NCBI GenBank assembly: GCA_039679855.1
Contig: JBDKUE010000122.1
Span: forward strand, 5,254 to 69,253
Origin: UBA5314 sp039679855
Lineage (GTDB): Bacteria; Bacillota; Syntrophomonadia; Syntrophomonadales; Syntrophomonadaceae
Direction of reading: 5' to 3'
Length of the DNA stretch: 64,000 bases
The position numbers and the translations under genes were made by a program. Below the pieces are notes generated by a model. The model was not told the DNA's origin. It did not search any database and saw only the letters and a program-made list of their open reading frames with translations. Numbering within the stretch: the stretch's first letter is position 1; the number at the start of each line of letters is the position of its first letter. This document shows positions 44,626 to 53,174 of the stretch, piece by piece.

Positions 44626-44868
44626 TTAAACGCCGCTGTCGTTGGTTTGCGCATGAACCCGGGTTTTTTCCCAAACGGCAAAAACGATAAAACCTGCTAT
44701 CTTTTCACCCCTAACGTTCAAGATTACCATGACCGGTATAGATAAAGTGCTGGAATTCAAGGCAAAGAAACCCTTTACTTTTTCCTTAAGACCTGCCAAA
44801 ATTATTTTCATCCCCGCAAAAACAAGAGACGGTGTTGCATGAGAACCCCGGTTAGTGTTTTTAAGCAT
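44626..44868 (-). CDS. Possible small protein, 80 aa
   Basis: An open frame starting at ATG 44868 with AGGAG 4 bases upstream on the minus strand, encoding a basic protein with a hydrophobic middle (FFALNSSTLSIPVMVILNV, then IAGFIVFAVW). I do not recognise a family. It lies in a 410-base gap between two plus-strand genes, so it may be real, decayed, or chance. Only the ribosome-binding site and frame support it. Confidence 0.3.
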   Translation of the reverse strand: MLKNTNRGSHATPSLVFAGMKIILAGLKEKVKGFFALNSSTLSIPVMVILNVRGEKIAGFIVFAVWEKTRVHAQTNDSGV

Positions 44869-44992
44869 ATTGCTCCTTAAAAATGACATTATTCTTTAAA
44901 ATATTGATATTTAAGGCATGAGAAACCTATCAGCGGTTAAAGTATAGTCTGGGGATATCGAAAGACTTGAAACGTGAAAGGATGGGATATGG

Positions 44993-45349
44993 TTGCCGTT
45001 TTTTGACGTGTATATAGCAGAATTGGATGATCCTCAATTTTCCTGGGAGCTCGGTGAGTGGTCACGCAACGTTCCGCGCCCCATCAGCCCGTTTTTTCCT
45101 CCGGCCAACGATAAGGAACCCTTAAGAAGTGTAATTGATTATATAAAGAAAGGGATTTTAAAGGGCAAACAGACTGACCAGAAAGCCTGGGTGGCCCGGG
45201 TTACGATCGATGAATTGAAACAGTTCTTGTACAATTTTTACGGCGACTTCAACGAAAACAAATATCATAAAGAAATATGGTTTTTATATAATTTGATCGA
45301 CAAACTCGACAGAAAAAGGGCTTATGCCCTGGTGGCGGACCAGGAATGA
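44993..45349 (+). CDS. Hypothetical protein, 118 aa
   Basis: A soluble protein from TTG 44993 (AAAGGATG upstream), rich in aromatic and charged residues (FSWELGEWSRNVPRP, LYNFYGDFNENKYHKEIWFLYNLIDKLDRKRAY). No recognised domain. It ends 15 bases before the HD-domain gene, so the two form a small operon and may function together. Confidence 0.72.
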   Translation: MPFFDVYIAELDDPQFSWELGEWSRNVPRPISPFFPPANDKEPLRSVIDYIKKGILKGKQTDQKAWVARVTIDELKQFLYNFYGDFNENKYHKEIWFLYNLIDKLDRKRAYALVADQE

Positions 45350-45364
45350 CGGGAGGCTCATCAA

Positions 45365-45916
45365 ATGTGGGATCAAGATAAATACCTCCAGGCTATGAAC
45401 TATGCGGCCGTCATTCATGGAGAACAAAAAGTGCCGGGCCAGCCCTACTCCTATGTAGTCCACCTGGCTGAAGTGGCCCAGGAGGCCATGGCCGCGCTCT
45501 GCAGCAGTGGCCAATCCAAACTGGATGCTGCTCTATTGATTCAATGCGCCCTTCTGCATGACAGCATTGAAGACGCGGGAATTGGCTACCAGGAGCTGAA
45601 GAGTCAATTTGGCGAAGAGGTAGCGGACGGGGTTCAGGCTTTGACCAAAAACAATGCCTTGCCCAAAGAAATGCGTATGAAAGACAGCCTGGACAGGATA
45701 ACCAGGCAGCCCTGTGAAGTTTGGATGGTCAAATTATCGGATCGAATAGTCAACCTGCAAAGACCGCCCGCTTTTTGGACCAGGGATAAAAAGATCAACT
45801 ACCTGGAGGAAGCCGAATTGATACTGAAGGTACTGGGCGGGGCCAGCAGTTTTTTAGCCGATAGAATCCAGAGGCAGATAGGCTCTTATAAAAAATTCAT
45901 TGAAGAATTGGATTAG
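45365..45916 (+). CDS. MESH1-like HD hydrolase (small alarmone hydrolase family)
   Basis: 183 residues covering only the HD hydrolase half of RelA/SpoT proteins: MNYAAVIHGEQK, VVHLAEV (His), ALLHDSIEDAG (HDxxED) and KLSDRIVNL. There is no synthetase, TGS or ACT domain. Such small proteins hydrolyse (p)ppGpp or related nucleotides in other bacteria and in animals (MESH1), so it probably tunes the stringent response or another 3'-phosphonucleotide. Activity is inferred from motifs. Confidence 0.83.
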   Translation: MWDQDKYLQAMNYAAVIHGEQKVPGQPYSYVVHLAEVAQEAMAALCSSGQSKLDAALLIQCALLHDSIEDAGIGYQELKSQFGEEVADGVQALTKNNALPKEMRMKDSLDRITRQPCEVWMVKLSDRIVNLQRPPAFWTRDKKINYLEEAELILKVLGGASSFLADRIQRQIGSYKKFIEELD

Positions 45917-45965
45917 AGCCGGATAGTTCTGCCTTTTCAAGAACATATAGATTCTTCCTCATCCC

Positions 45966-46898
45966 TCAGCTGCCCCCGCAGCCTCCACAACCCCCTCCTC
46001 CGCAACCGGAGCTACCAGAACAACCAGAACTACCGGAACAGCCGGAACTGTTCGAACACCCCGAGTTGCTAGAACAACCGGAGCTGCTCCAGCTGGATGT
46101 ACACCCATAGGCAGCGGAAGAACTGCCGGGAAAGAGATTCATCAAAGGGCTATAGGCTACAGTAAGGGCGCCTACCCCGAATATGGCGGCTAAAACGGCC
46201 GGGTTGATGTTGGGTCTCTGTCCGGCCTTCACCAACGATAATTCCGGGTTGTATTGACTGGCCAGACCCTGAATGTACTGCCGTGCTTGCGTGGTTGGGC
46301 CTTTTCTGGCCCGCATCAGGATAAAAACCACAATTGTATAAACAATCAAAGTTAAAACCAGAAACGCGCTGGGTAGGTTATTGGAAAATCCGAGATAGGC
46401 CTTAAGCAGGCCGGGCAGAAGCCCCAGACAAAGAAATAGATATTTTAGAGACCGCTGGCGGCTTCGGGCCTCCCCACTCATCAACAGGCCGTGGCTCTCC
46501 AGGTTGCGGGCGATAGGATCCAAATAGGGTGCTAGATTCTGCAAGGTTGCTGACGTGGGTTTGCGCATGGCGATTGATGCCGAAGTATAGGACAATAGCT
46601 CCTGGGAGACAGTTGCTTCAAGCGCGTTCAAATGGACCTGACTGTTCTTTATTACAACCTGGCCGCGGGGGGTAAGGTCCAGGTATTCACGGTTCCAGAG
46701 ATCGAAAAAGACGGTCTGGATGACTCCGCGTGGTCCCCCCTTTAAATAGGCTATACTTATCATATCCAGTCCGGTAAGCGATTCGGCAGGCGTTCCGGAT
46801 GCAAAAAAAACCGCTCTGGCTATAAATGTCAACACGATTAAATACAAAATGTAACCTGTTAAAAAATAGGGCCCAGTTATCGATTGAAGTAAATCCAT
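45966..46898 (-). CDS. TIGR04222-type membrane protein with Cys/Gly/Ser-rich tail
   Basis: 310 residues from ATG 46898 (AGGAGGTG 8 bases upstream; the longer frame is not needed). An N-terminal membrane segment (about 9-32) precedes a soluble domain with TPRGQVVIKN; two further membrane segments lie about 155-205 and another about 245-262. The last ~40 residues are almost only S, C, G, ending GGGGCGGCGGS. This layout matches the TIGR04222 family, of unknown function. Divergent from the SPFH gene. Confidence 0.82.
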   Translation of the reverse strand: MDLLQSITGPYFLTGYILYLIVLTFIARAVFFASGTPAESLTGLDMISIAYLKGGPRGVIQTVFFDLWNREYLDLTPRGQVVIKNSQVHLNALEATVSQELLSYTSASIAMRKPTSATLQNLAPYLDPIARNLESHGLLMSGEARSRQRSLKYLFLCLGLLPGLLKAYLGFSNNLPSAFLVLTLIVYTIVVFILMRARKGPTTQARQYIQGLASQYNPELSLVKAGQRPNINPAVLAAIFGVGALTVAYSPLMNLFPGSSSAAYGCTSSWSSSGCSSNSGCSNSSGCSGSSGCSGSSGCGGGGCGGCGGS

Positions 46899-47342
46899 TA
46901 AGGGGCACCTCCTTCTGCCTAAGGACTTCTCCAAATTCTGTTAAACACCTGCTTTACATCAGGGTTATAAGAACTATAAAACGTAAAAACAGAAAAGAAC
47001 CTTGGTGATGTTTCTAAAAGACAACCATAAACGGCGCCGGATGCAAGAGGAGCTAATTTGAAATACCAGGTTGGCCGGAAGATTCAGACGTCGTCTTTCC
47101 CGCCTGTGGGCCGAATCCGGGATATAGAAACCGGCGTTGATATAATAGCAAGGGTAGAAAGAAACAGAGTCCTTTATGCATATAAATAAAGAGGAAGCAT
47201 GATGTTTAATTACTGGGGTCTTAGCATTAGTCAAAGTTAGACGGGGGGTATTAACAAAACTGATTTTTCGACCGATAATGGTATTAGTAACCCCTGACTC
47301 ACGTGAAATTTATAATCTCAAGGGAGAAAGGAGAATAAAACA
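46899..47342. other. Divergent intergenic region, no gene called
   Basis: A 444-base gap between the TIGR04222-type gene and the SPFH gene. A minus-strand frame (46974-47234) lacks a convincing ribosome-binding site or family. Promoters for both flanking genes must lie here, but I could not pick hexamers with confidence. No strong repeat or hairpin was seen. Confidence 0.5.
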
Positions 47343-48473
47343 TTGGGCGTTTTTGATTTTATCTCTAAACAATTCCTGGATATCATCGAATGGGAGGACA
47401 ATACCCAGGACACCCTGGTCTACAAGTTCCCCATGCAGGACAACGAAATTCAAAACGGCGGCAAACTGGTGGTCCGGCCCGGGCAGGCAGCGGTGTTTGT
47501 CAATGAGGGTCAGATCGCCGATGTATTCCGGGATGGAACCCACCCCTTAAACACTCAGAACCTGCCCATCCTGGGCGATTTAAAGGGATGGGCCTATGGC
47601 TTTAAATCCCCCTTTAAAGCCGACGTCTACTTCGTAAACACCAAACAGATCCTGGATCAAAAGTGGGGAACTCCCCACCCTATTCTGGTTTCCGACCCCA
47701 AATTTGAGCAGGTCCAACTGCGCGCCTTTGGCAGCTTTGGCTTTGCGGTGACCGATCCCAAGATATTTGTAAGCACGGTTTCCAGCACCAACCAGGTTTA
47801 CAAAATAGACACTCTGAGGGATCAGCTCAAGGAATTCATTGTAACTAATTTTGCTCCCATCCTGGCCCAACAAAAAGTTACCGTCGCTGAACTGGCCGCC
47901 AATTACAACATAATCAATGAAGCGGTCAAAGCAGCGGTAAAAGAGAGCTTTGCCAACCTGGGCATAGAAATGACCATTTTAACCATATCCAATATATCTT
48001 TGCCGGAAGAGATCCAGGCCATGTTAAACGAACGCACCAGGATCAATATGATGGGCGGTATGGACAACTACAGCCGGGTACGGCAGCTTGACGTCATGGA
48101 AACGGCGGCGGCCAATGAAGGCGGGGGAGGAATGATGCAAGCCGGGATGGGCATGGGCGCCGGTCTGGCCATGGGGCAGGTGTTCGCCCAGACCATGGGC
48201 CAAAGTCAGGGAGCCATGGGCGGCGCTCCACTGGGTCAGCCCGGCCAGCAGCAGGCCCCAGCGGCTCCTCAGGCGCCGGCTGCACCACCAGCGGCAGCAA
48301 TTGTTTGCGCCGGATGCGGTTTGGGGTTGGCGGCAGACGCCAAATTCTGCAGCAACTGTGGGGCCAAGGTGGTAGTGCCCGAGCCGACCCCGCAGGCTAA
48401 ATTCTGCAGCCAATGCGGAACCAAAACTGATGGCAGTGCGGCATTCTGCAGCAATTGCGGAACCAAATTATAA
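47343..48473 (+). CDS. SPFH-domain protein with C-terminal zinc ribbons (YdjI family)
   Basis: 376 residues from TTG 47343 with AAAGGAG upstream. The SPFH/band-7-like domain (about 20-245) has EIQNGGKLVVRPGQAAVFVNEG and FGFAVTDPK. A Gly/Met/Gln/Pro/Ala-rich linker leads to two zinc ribbons: CAGCG..FCSNC (about 319-340) and FCSQC..FCSNC (about 350-376). It resembles B. subtilis YdjI, part of a PspA-linked membrane-stress operon that protects against phage and antimicrobial stress in some contexts. Start of a three-gene run with the Tim44-like pair. Confidence 0.88.
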   Translation: MGVFDFISKQFLDIIEWEDNTQDTLVYKFPMQDNEIQNGGKLVVRPGQAAVFVNEGQIADVFRDGTHPLNTQNLPILGDLKGWAYGFKSPFKADVYFVNTKQILDQKWGTPHPILVSDPKFEQVQLRAFGSFGFAVTDPKIFVSTVSSTNQVYKIDTLRDQLKEFIVTNFAPILAQQKVTVAELAANYNIINEAVKAAVKESFANLGIEMTILTISNISLPEEIQAMLNERTRINMMGGMDNYSRVRQLDVMETAAANEGGGGMMQAGMGMGAGLAMGQVFAQTMGQSQGAMGGAPLGQPGQQQAPAAPQAPAAPPAAAIVCAGCGLGLAADAKFCSNCGAKVVVPEPTPQAKFCSQCGTKTDGSAAFCSNCGTKL

Positions 48474-48485
48474 GGAGGCGGTGTA

Positions 48486-49445
48486 ATGTTCTCCTTAAGG
48501 AGATTCAGCAAGGGATTGTTGTTGTGCATGGCCTGTATGGTCCTATGCACTTTTGCCTATGTTCATGTAGTTGATGCAGCCGTAGGCCACAGCACCAGCC
48601 ATTCGTCCAGTTCTTCCAGCAGCGGCTCGAAATCAAGCTCTTCGAGTTCTTCAAAATCGAGTTCATCAAGTTCTTCCACGAGCAGCAGCGGCTATACCAG
48701 TGGCGGGTCATCAGTGGGAGGCTTTTTCGCTGCCTTGTTTATCATACCGTTCGTCATAATCGTCATAATAATTATCCTGGTCATTATGTTTATAAAGAGA
48801 AAAGGCGGCGGGATGCCAGAAATGCCAGTCCAACAAGAATCTGCGGCAGTAGCGGTGGGAAAGGACCCGGCTTATCTGAGGCAGGCTTTGGCCGAGTTAA
48901 GAGAGCGGGATCCTAACTTTTCGGAAGATATGTTTATTTCCCGGATAAACAACATGTTCGTTCAGCTGCAGGAGGCCTGGCAGGCCAAAGACTGGAAGAA
49001 AGTGCGGCCCTTTGAATCCGATGAGCTGTTCAACACCCACGCCCGCCAGCTGCAGGAGCTGATCGACAGCCATACCACCAACGTGGTTGATGAGATTGCC
49101 ATACTGCGTACCGAAATAAGCGATTACCATGACAACGGGGCTACCGAAACCCTGGATGTGTACATGAGGTGCCGCTACAAGGATTATATTGTTGACGACA
49201 ATACCGGTAAAGTGGTGGAGGGCGATCCGAACCGGGAGTACTTCATGGAATATGAACTGGCGATGTCCCGGAAGAAGGGTGTTACCACCCGGTTGGCACA
49301 AAATACGGTGGTCAGCACCTGTCCCAATTGCGGAGCCAATGTCAGTATAAACGCTTCCGGTGAATGCGAATACTGCAACAGCGTTGTGAGCAACGGCGAT
49401 TTTGACTGGGTTCTCACTAGAATGGATGTATTATCTCAAAATTAG
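48486..49445 (+). CDS. Tim44-like membrane protein with zinc ribbon (copy 1)
   Basis: 319 residues: signal/anchor at the N-terminus, a nearly pure Ser tract (about 38-70), a membrane segment (about 78-102; IIPFVIIVIIIILVIMF), a Tim44-like domain (about 118-285; LRERDPNFSEDMFISRINNMF, KDWKKVRPFESDELF) and a C-terminal zinc ribbon CPNC..CEYC. Tim44-like domains often bind lipids or mediate complex assembly. Close paralogue of the next gene; 12 bases after the SPFH gene. Confidence 0.85.
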   Translation: MFSLRRFSKGLLLCMACMVLCTFAYVHVVDAAVGHSTSHSSSSSSSGSKSSSSSSSKSSSSSSSTSSSGYTSGGSSVGGFFAALFIIPFVIIVIIIILVIMFIKRKGGGMPEMPVQQESAAVAVGKDPAYLRQALAELRERDPNFSEDMFISRINNMFVQLQEAWQAKDWKKVRPFESDELFNTHARQLQELIDSHTTNVVDEIAILRTEISDYHDNGATETLDVYMRCRYKDYIVDDNTGKVVEGDPNREYFMEYELAMSRKKGVTTRLAQNTVVSTCPNCGANVSINASGECEYCNSVVSNGDFDWVLTRMDVLSQN

Positions 49446-49490
49446 CCGGATTTCCGGTCGGGTTGCAATAAAAAATAAGGAGGAGCAAGG

Positions 49491-50408
49491 ATGAACTCCT
49501 TGAGGAAACACCGTAAGGTTCTTTTAATATGCGTGGCCTGTTTGGTCCTGTGCTCGTTTGTAATTGTAAATGTCGCCGATGCGGCGGTGGGCAACAGCGT
49601 TTCCCACTCCAAGTCCACCAGTTCGAGAGGTTCTTCCGGCTCGTCAGGCGGCGGCTTTTTCACCGGTCTGTTGATCGGCAGCCTCTTAAGCCATCCATCT
49701 CTGCTGGGGATAATCATAGTAATTGCAATCATCCTCTACTTTGTAATGCGTAAAAAAGGCGGCGGAATGGATGAAGGGTATTACGAGGAGCCGTACCAGG
49801 AATCCTATCAGGAAGCCGCGACCAGAGATACTTCTTATCTGCGGTCCGCCCTGGCTGACCTGCGCAGCCGCGATCCCAATTTTTCGGAAGATATGTTTAT
49901 GTCCCGGGTAAATAATATGTTCATCCAGCTGCAAGAGGCCTGGCAGGCCAAAGACTGGAAGAAAGTCAGACCGTTTGAATCCGATGAACTCTTCAACACC
50001 CATGCCCGGCAGCTGCAGGAGTTTATAGACAGCAAAACTACCAATGTAGTTGACGAAATAGCTGTATTGCGGACGGAAATTACTGATTATCACGACAACG
50101 GGTCTACTGAAACGCTCGATGTCTACATGAGGGTGCGGTTAAAGGATTATATTGTCAATGACGAAACGGGAAAAGTCATTGAAGGTGATCCTAAACGGGA
50201 AATTACCATGGAATACGAATTGGCCATGAGCCGCCGAAAAGGGGTCGTTACCAGGCTGGCTGAAAGCACAACGGTAACCACCTGCCCCAACTGCGGAGCC
50301 AATGTGAGCATCAACGCTTCCGGGGAATGTGAATACTGCAACAGCGTGGTAAGCAATGGCGATTTTGATTGGGTACTGACCAGGCTTGATGTATTATCCC
50401 AGGAGTAG
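49491..50408 (+). CDS. Tim44-like membrane protein with zinc ribbon (copy 2)
   Basis: 305 residues with the same layout as the preceding gene: signal/anchor, short Ser/Gly-rich stretch, membrane segment (about 62-84), Tim44-like domain and CPNC..CEYC ribbon ending SNGDFDWVLTRLDVLSQ. The Tim44 and ribbon part is very similar to copy 1 (for example QLQEAWQAKDWKKVRPFES in both), while the Ser-rich region is much shorter. A clear tandem duplication. AAGGAGG precedes the ATG. Confidence 0.85.
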   Translation: MNSLRKHRKVLLICVACLVLCSFVIVNVADAAVGNSVSHSKSTSSRGSSGSSGGGFFTGLLIGSLLSHPSLLGIIIVIAIILYFVMRKKGGGMDEGYYEEPYQESYQEAATRDTSYLRSALADLRSRDPNFSEDMFMSRVNNMFIQLQEAWQAKDWKKVRPFESDELFNTHARQLQEFIDSKTTNVVDEIAVLRTEITDYHDNGSTETLDVYMRVRLKDYIVNDETGKVIEGDPKREITMEYELAMSRRKGVVTRLAESTTVTTCPNCGANVSINASGECEYCNSVVSNGDFDWVLTRLDVLSQE

Positions 50409-50502
50409 CCAAACGCCAGTGGCAATTTGGCAGGATATAGATTATATGTTATGGAACAAGTAGACTAAGGTGTGACTTCGTGCTAAATACTTAATAAGTT
50501 AG

Positions 50503-50535
50503 CAATAGGCAGGATTAATCTTATCCTGCCTATTG
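50503..50535. terminator. Bidirectional terminator
   Basis: CAATAGGCAGGAT (50503-50515) and ATCCTGCCTATTG (50523-50535) form a perfect 13-bp stem with a 7-base loop, placed between convergent genes. Confidence 0.88.
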
Positions 50536-50621
50536 TCATTTAGATGGGGATTTTAAACAGGCTTCCGAGGTGTATTCCGGGCGGTTCAAGCAATACCAGC
50601 TTGCTTAGATTTCATTCAAGA

Positions 50622-51515
50622 CTACATAAAGGAGACTTCTGCATCTCCTCTTCGAGCTAAAAACCCTGTCCTTCCTGAGTCGATCACCTGCACTTGATCA
50701 TAGATCAGCACTCCCCCCCGAGGACCTTCTTCCCCGGTGGGGCTGGGTATGTGCCAACACAAAACGATCAATTCACTGCCTGAAGCCAAAGGGCTGGCCG
50801 CTAGGACGGGAAAATTGATATCCTGGACCAGCACATTATCACCAGTCAAAAGGCGGGTGCGGCGATAGCCGCGCTCGGCTAGACGCAGACGGCGTAAAGC
50901 CAGGCAGGCCAGACCGGCTGTTGCAGGATCAGGATCATTATAATGCAGCTTCAGAGCCCTTTTTACCCTGCCGTTGCAATCGCGGGCTATACGCCCCAGG
51001 CTTAAAACGGTGTAATAGCGCACCACCGGACAGGGATGTTCGAGCAATGTTAAAAGGGGAGGGAGGGCTTTAAGACCAAATGCTGCCCATAAAAAGCTGC
51101 CAATGTAGTAAATGCCGTGGCGCTGCGGCTCAAACACGGTGCAGTCGGCGGCCGGTGTGCTCTGCCAGCTGGTCTGCAGCCTCAAGATATCGGGCCGGGC
51201 TGGAATAACCAGTAGATCAGTGTAAGCATAAATGGAATCTGGATTTTTGAGCTGATTGTTATCGATCAGAACCGAGATGCTGGTGTTGAACTGTCCGGCC
51301 AGGCAGTGCAGAGTATCTTCAGGTAAAACCAGGTAGTAAGGACCACCGCCTGATTTGGGCAAAGCCAGATCCCGGTTGGGAATGATCAAGACCTGACCGG
51401 TGAAAAGCAGAGCGGGGTGGCAAATAACATTGGCATTCATGATGGACTCTATCGTTGTCCCGAAACGCCCGGCTATCTGGTCAAGGGTGTCCCCGGCCTG
51501 CACCGTGTAGAGCAT
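50622..51515 (-). CDS. LysM-LysM-HEAT-repeat protein
   Basis: 297 residues. Two LysM domains (YTVQAGDTLDQIAGRFGTT at the start; YLVLPEDTLHCLAGQFNTS about 60-105) are followed by a region with HEAT-like helices (LPPLLTLLEHPCPVVRYYTVLSLGRIARD, PATAGLACLALRRLRLAERG about 150-215) and a C-terminal beta segment. There is no signal peptide, as in spore-coat LysM proteins such as SafA, so a spore-envelope or forespore role is plausible. No catalytic domain. GGGAGGGAG precedes the ATG. Confidence 0.78.
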   Translation of the reverse strand: MLYTVQAGDTLDQIAGRFGTTIESIMNANVICHPALLFTGQVLIIPNRDLALPKSGGGPYYLVLPEDTLHCLAGQFNTSISVLIDNNQLKNPDSIYAYTDLLVIPARPDILRLQTSWQSTPAADCTVFEPQRHGIYYIGSFLWAAFGLKALPPLLTLLEHPCPVVRYYTVLSLGRIARDCNGRVKRALKLHYNDPDPATAGLACLALRRLRLAERGYRRTRLLTGDNVLVQDINFPVLAASPLASGSELIVLCWHIPSPTGEEGPRGGVLIYDQVQVIDSGRTGFLARRGDAEVSFM

Positions 51516-51598
51516 TTATAAATCTCCCTCCCATCCATCCTATGCGGGAAGTGAGCTGCGGGTTAAAGTATCCTTTAAAAAAATATGCCGGGTGTTTT

Positions 51599-51985
51599 TC
51601 AATTCCCTTCCACCGGCGTAAAGACCGGGAGCCGGCGGCCCTCCCTTTCAACCCAGGTAAGTTTTACCGGCAGGTCAGGCTGCAGGAGTTCCTCCGGGCA
51701 GTTTACTACATTGCTGGCCAGGCGAACGCCTTCTTCCAGGTCGATAAGGGCATAGACATAAGGGGTTGCTTCTTTAAATTCATCCAGGGCGCTCACCCTG
51801 ACTATGGTGTAGGAATAGACCTTCCCCCGGCCGGAAGCAGGCATCCATTGCCAGCCTTCTTCCAGGCAGAAGGGACAATGCCCTCGGGGGTAAAAAAACG
51901 CTTTTTGGCAGTGTGGGCAGTAAGGCAGCCACAATTCGCCCTGGCTGCATTTCTCCTTGAAAAAGTCGCTATAGTTCTCAGGCAT
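51599..51985 (-). CDS. DUF35 zinc-ribbon/OB-fold protein, thiolase partner
   Basis: 128 residues starting MPENYSD at 51985 (GGAGG 8 bases upstream; GTG 51994 is too close). The N-terminal rubredoxin-like zinc ribbon CPHCQKAFFYPRGHCPFC is followed by an OB fold with GRGKVYSYTIV and YVYALIDLEEGVRL. DUF35 proteins form complexes with thiolase-fold enzymes and supply acyl-CoA binding. The next gene encodes such a thiolase and its stop codon lies within 2 bases, so the pair is translationally coupled. Confidence 0.9.
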   Translation of the reverse strand: MPENYSDFFKEKCSQGELWLPYCPHCQKAFFYPRGHCPFCLEEGWQWMPASGRGKVYSYTIVRVSALDEFKEATPYVYALIDLEEGVRLASNVVNCPEELLQPDLPVKLTWVEREGRRLPVFTPVEGN

Positions 51986-51986
51986 A

Positions 51987-53159
51987 TTAGTCACCTCCCA
52001 ATACCAGACTGGACTGGGTGCTCAAAACTCCCCCGTTGCCATTGACAAAAGCCAGACGGTGGCCTTCAACCTGGCGTTCTCCGGCCTGCCCTCTCAGCTG
52101 GCGCACTGCTTCTATTACATGAGACATGCCTCCGGCATAGGAGGCTTGACCGCATGACAGCTGGCCGCCATGGGTGTTGCAGGGCAGAGCGCCCCGAAAA
52201 CTGAGGTCGGTGCTCTCGACAAAGTGGCCGCCCTCACCCCGGGGGCAAAAGCCGGCATCTTCCAGGGTAAGCAATACGGTGATGGTGTAGCAGTCGTAGA
52301 GGGAAACCAGGTCGATATCGCCAGGCTTAACATCTGCCATGGCAAAGGCTTTTTGGGCCGAAAGCGCAATTGGCGTAGCGGTCAGGCCGGGGGCATAGAC
52401 GATGGAATTGTGGGTGCAGGCTTCTCCCATTCCGAGAATTGCAACTCGAGGTTGGGGAGTGTCTGGAGCCGCTTCGGTCCGGCTGACCACAACCGCGGCC
52501 GCTCCGCTGCAGGGACGAACTATTTCCAGCAGGTGAATGGGATCGACAATTACGGGTGATGCCAGCACCTCTTCAATCGTCAGGGCCGATTGGTTGAAAA
52601 GGGCCAGTGGATTGAAAAGAGCGCTCCGGCGCTGGTCAACGGCAATTTTGGCCAGTTGTTCCGGAGTAGTGCCATACTCGTGCATATGGCGACGGGCGGC
52701 CAGGGCATATCCTGAATTAAATCCCATGGGGCCGTAGGGCAGTTCGTATTCCAGCTCCGCGCCGGACATGACCGCGGATTTGCCTGCCCGGTCGTTAAAT
52801 ACCCCGGTGCCCCAGACTCCGCCGCTCAAACAGAGGCAGTAGCGGCAGATTCCGGCGGCCACCAGCAGAGCCGCCCGGTTGACGCAGCCTACCGCGCTGG
52901 CTCCGCCCAGTTCAACCATATTGAGGGAGGCGGGGAAGATCTGCAGATATTCGGCCACTTGAGCCGGCCACATGAAAGCGGTGTCCTCAGAGGGAGGAGC
53001 AACCAACAGACCATCAATGTCCGATTTTCGAAGACCGGCATCCTGAATAGCCAGGCGGGCAGCCTGTGCCAGGAGATCCAGGGTTCTTAAGCCCCGACCG
53101 TCTTTTTGCGGGGGGAGTTCACTGATTCCGGTAATAGACGCTCTTCCTGACAGTAGCAA
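51987..53159 (-). CDS. Thiolase-fold protein lacking the usual catalytic Cys/His
   Basis: 390 residues of the SCP2-thiolase/lipid-transfer type, coupled to the DUF35 gene. At the position of the usual active-site cysteine (A-C-A-S-G in relatives) the sequence is GGASAVGC, and the usual G-H-P-x-G is CGQASYAGG. By eye, the classical nucleophile Cys and the His are absent. The motif SLYDCYTITVLLT resembles the tyrosine-containing segment of Ltp2-type aldolases, which also work with DUF35 partners. An acyl-CoA aldolase is therefore more likely than a thiolase. Alignment by eye only. Confidence 0.75.
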   Translation of the reverse strand: MLLSGRASITGISELPPQKDGRGLRTLDLLAQAARLAIQDAGLRKSDIDGLLVAPPSEDTAFMWPAQVAEYLQIFPASLNMVELGGASAVGCVNRAALLVAAGICRYCLCLSGGVWGTGVFNDRAGKSAVMSGAELEYELPYGPMGFNSGYALAARRHMHEYGTTPEQLAKIAVDQRRSALFNPLALFNQSALTIEEVLASPVIVDPIHLLEIVRPCSGAAAVVVSRTEAAPDTPQPRVAILGMGEACTHNSIVYAPGLTATPIALSAQKAFAMADVKPGDIDLVSLYDCYTITVLLTLEDAGFCPRGEGGHFVESTDLSFRGALPCNTHGGQLSCGQASYAGGMSHVIEAVRQLRGQAGERQVEGHRLAFVNGNGGVLSTQSSLVLGGD

Positions 53160-53174
53160 AGTGTAGCCCCCTTT

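Noticed and set aside
46974..47234. Minus-strand frame of 86 residues between the TIGR04222-type and SPFH genes
   Set aside because: No credible ribosome-binding site, composition or family; region more likely regulatory.
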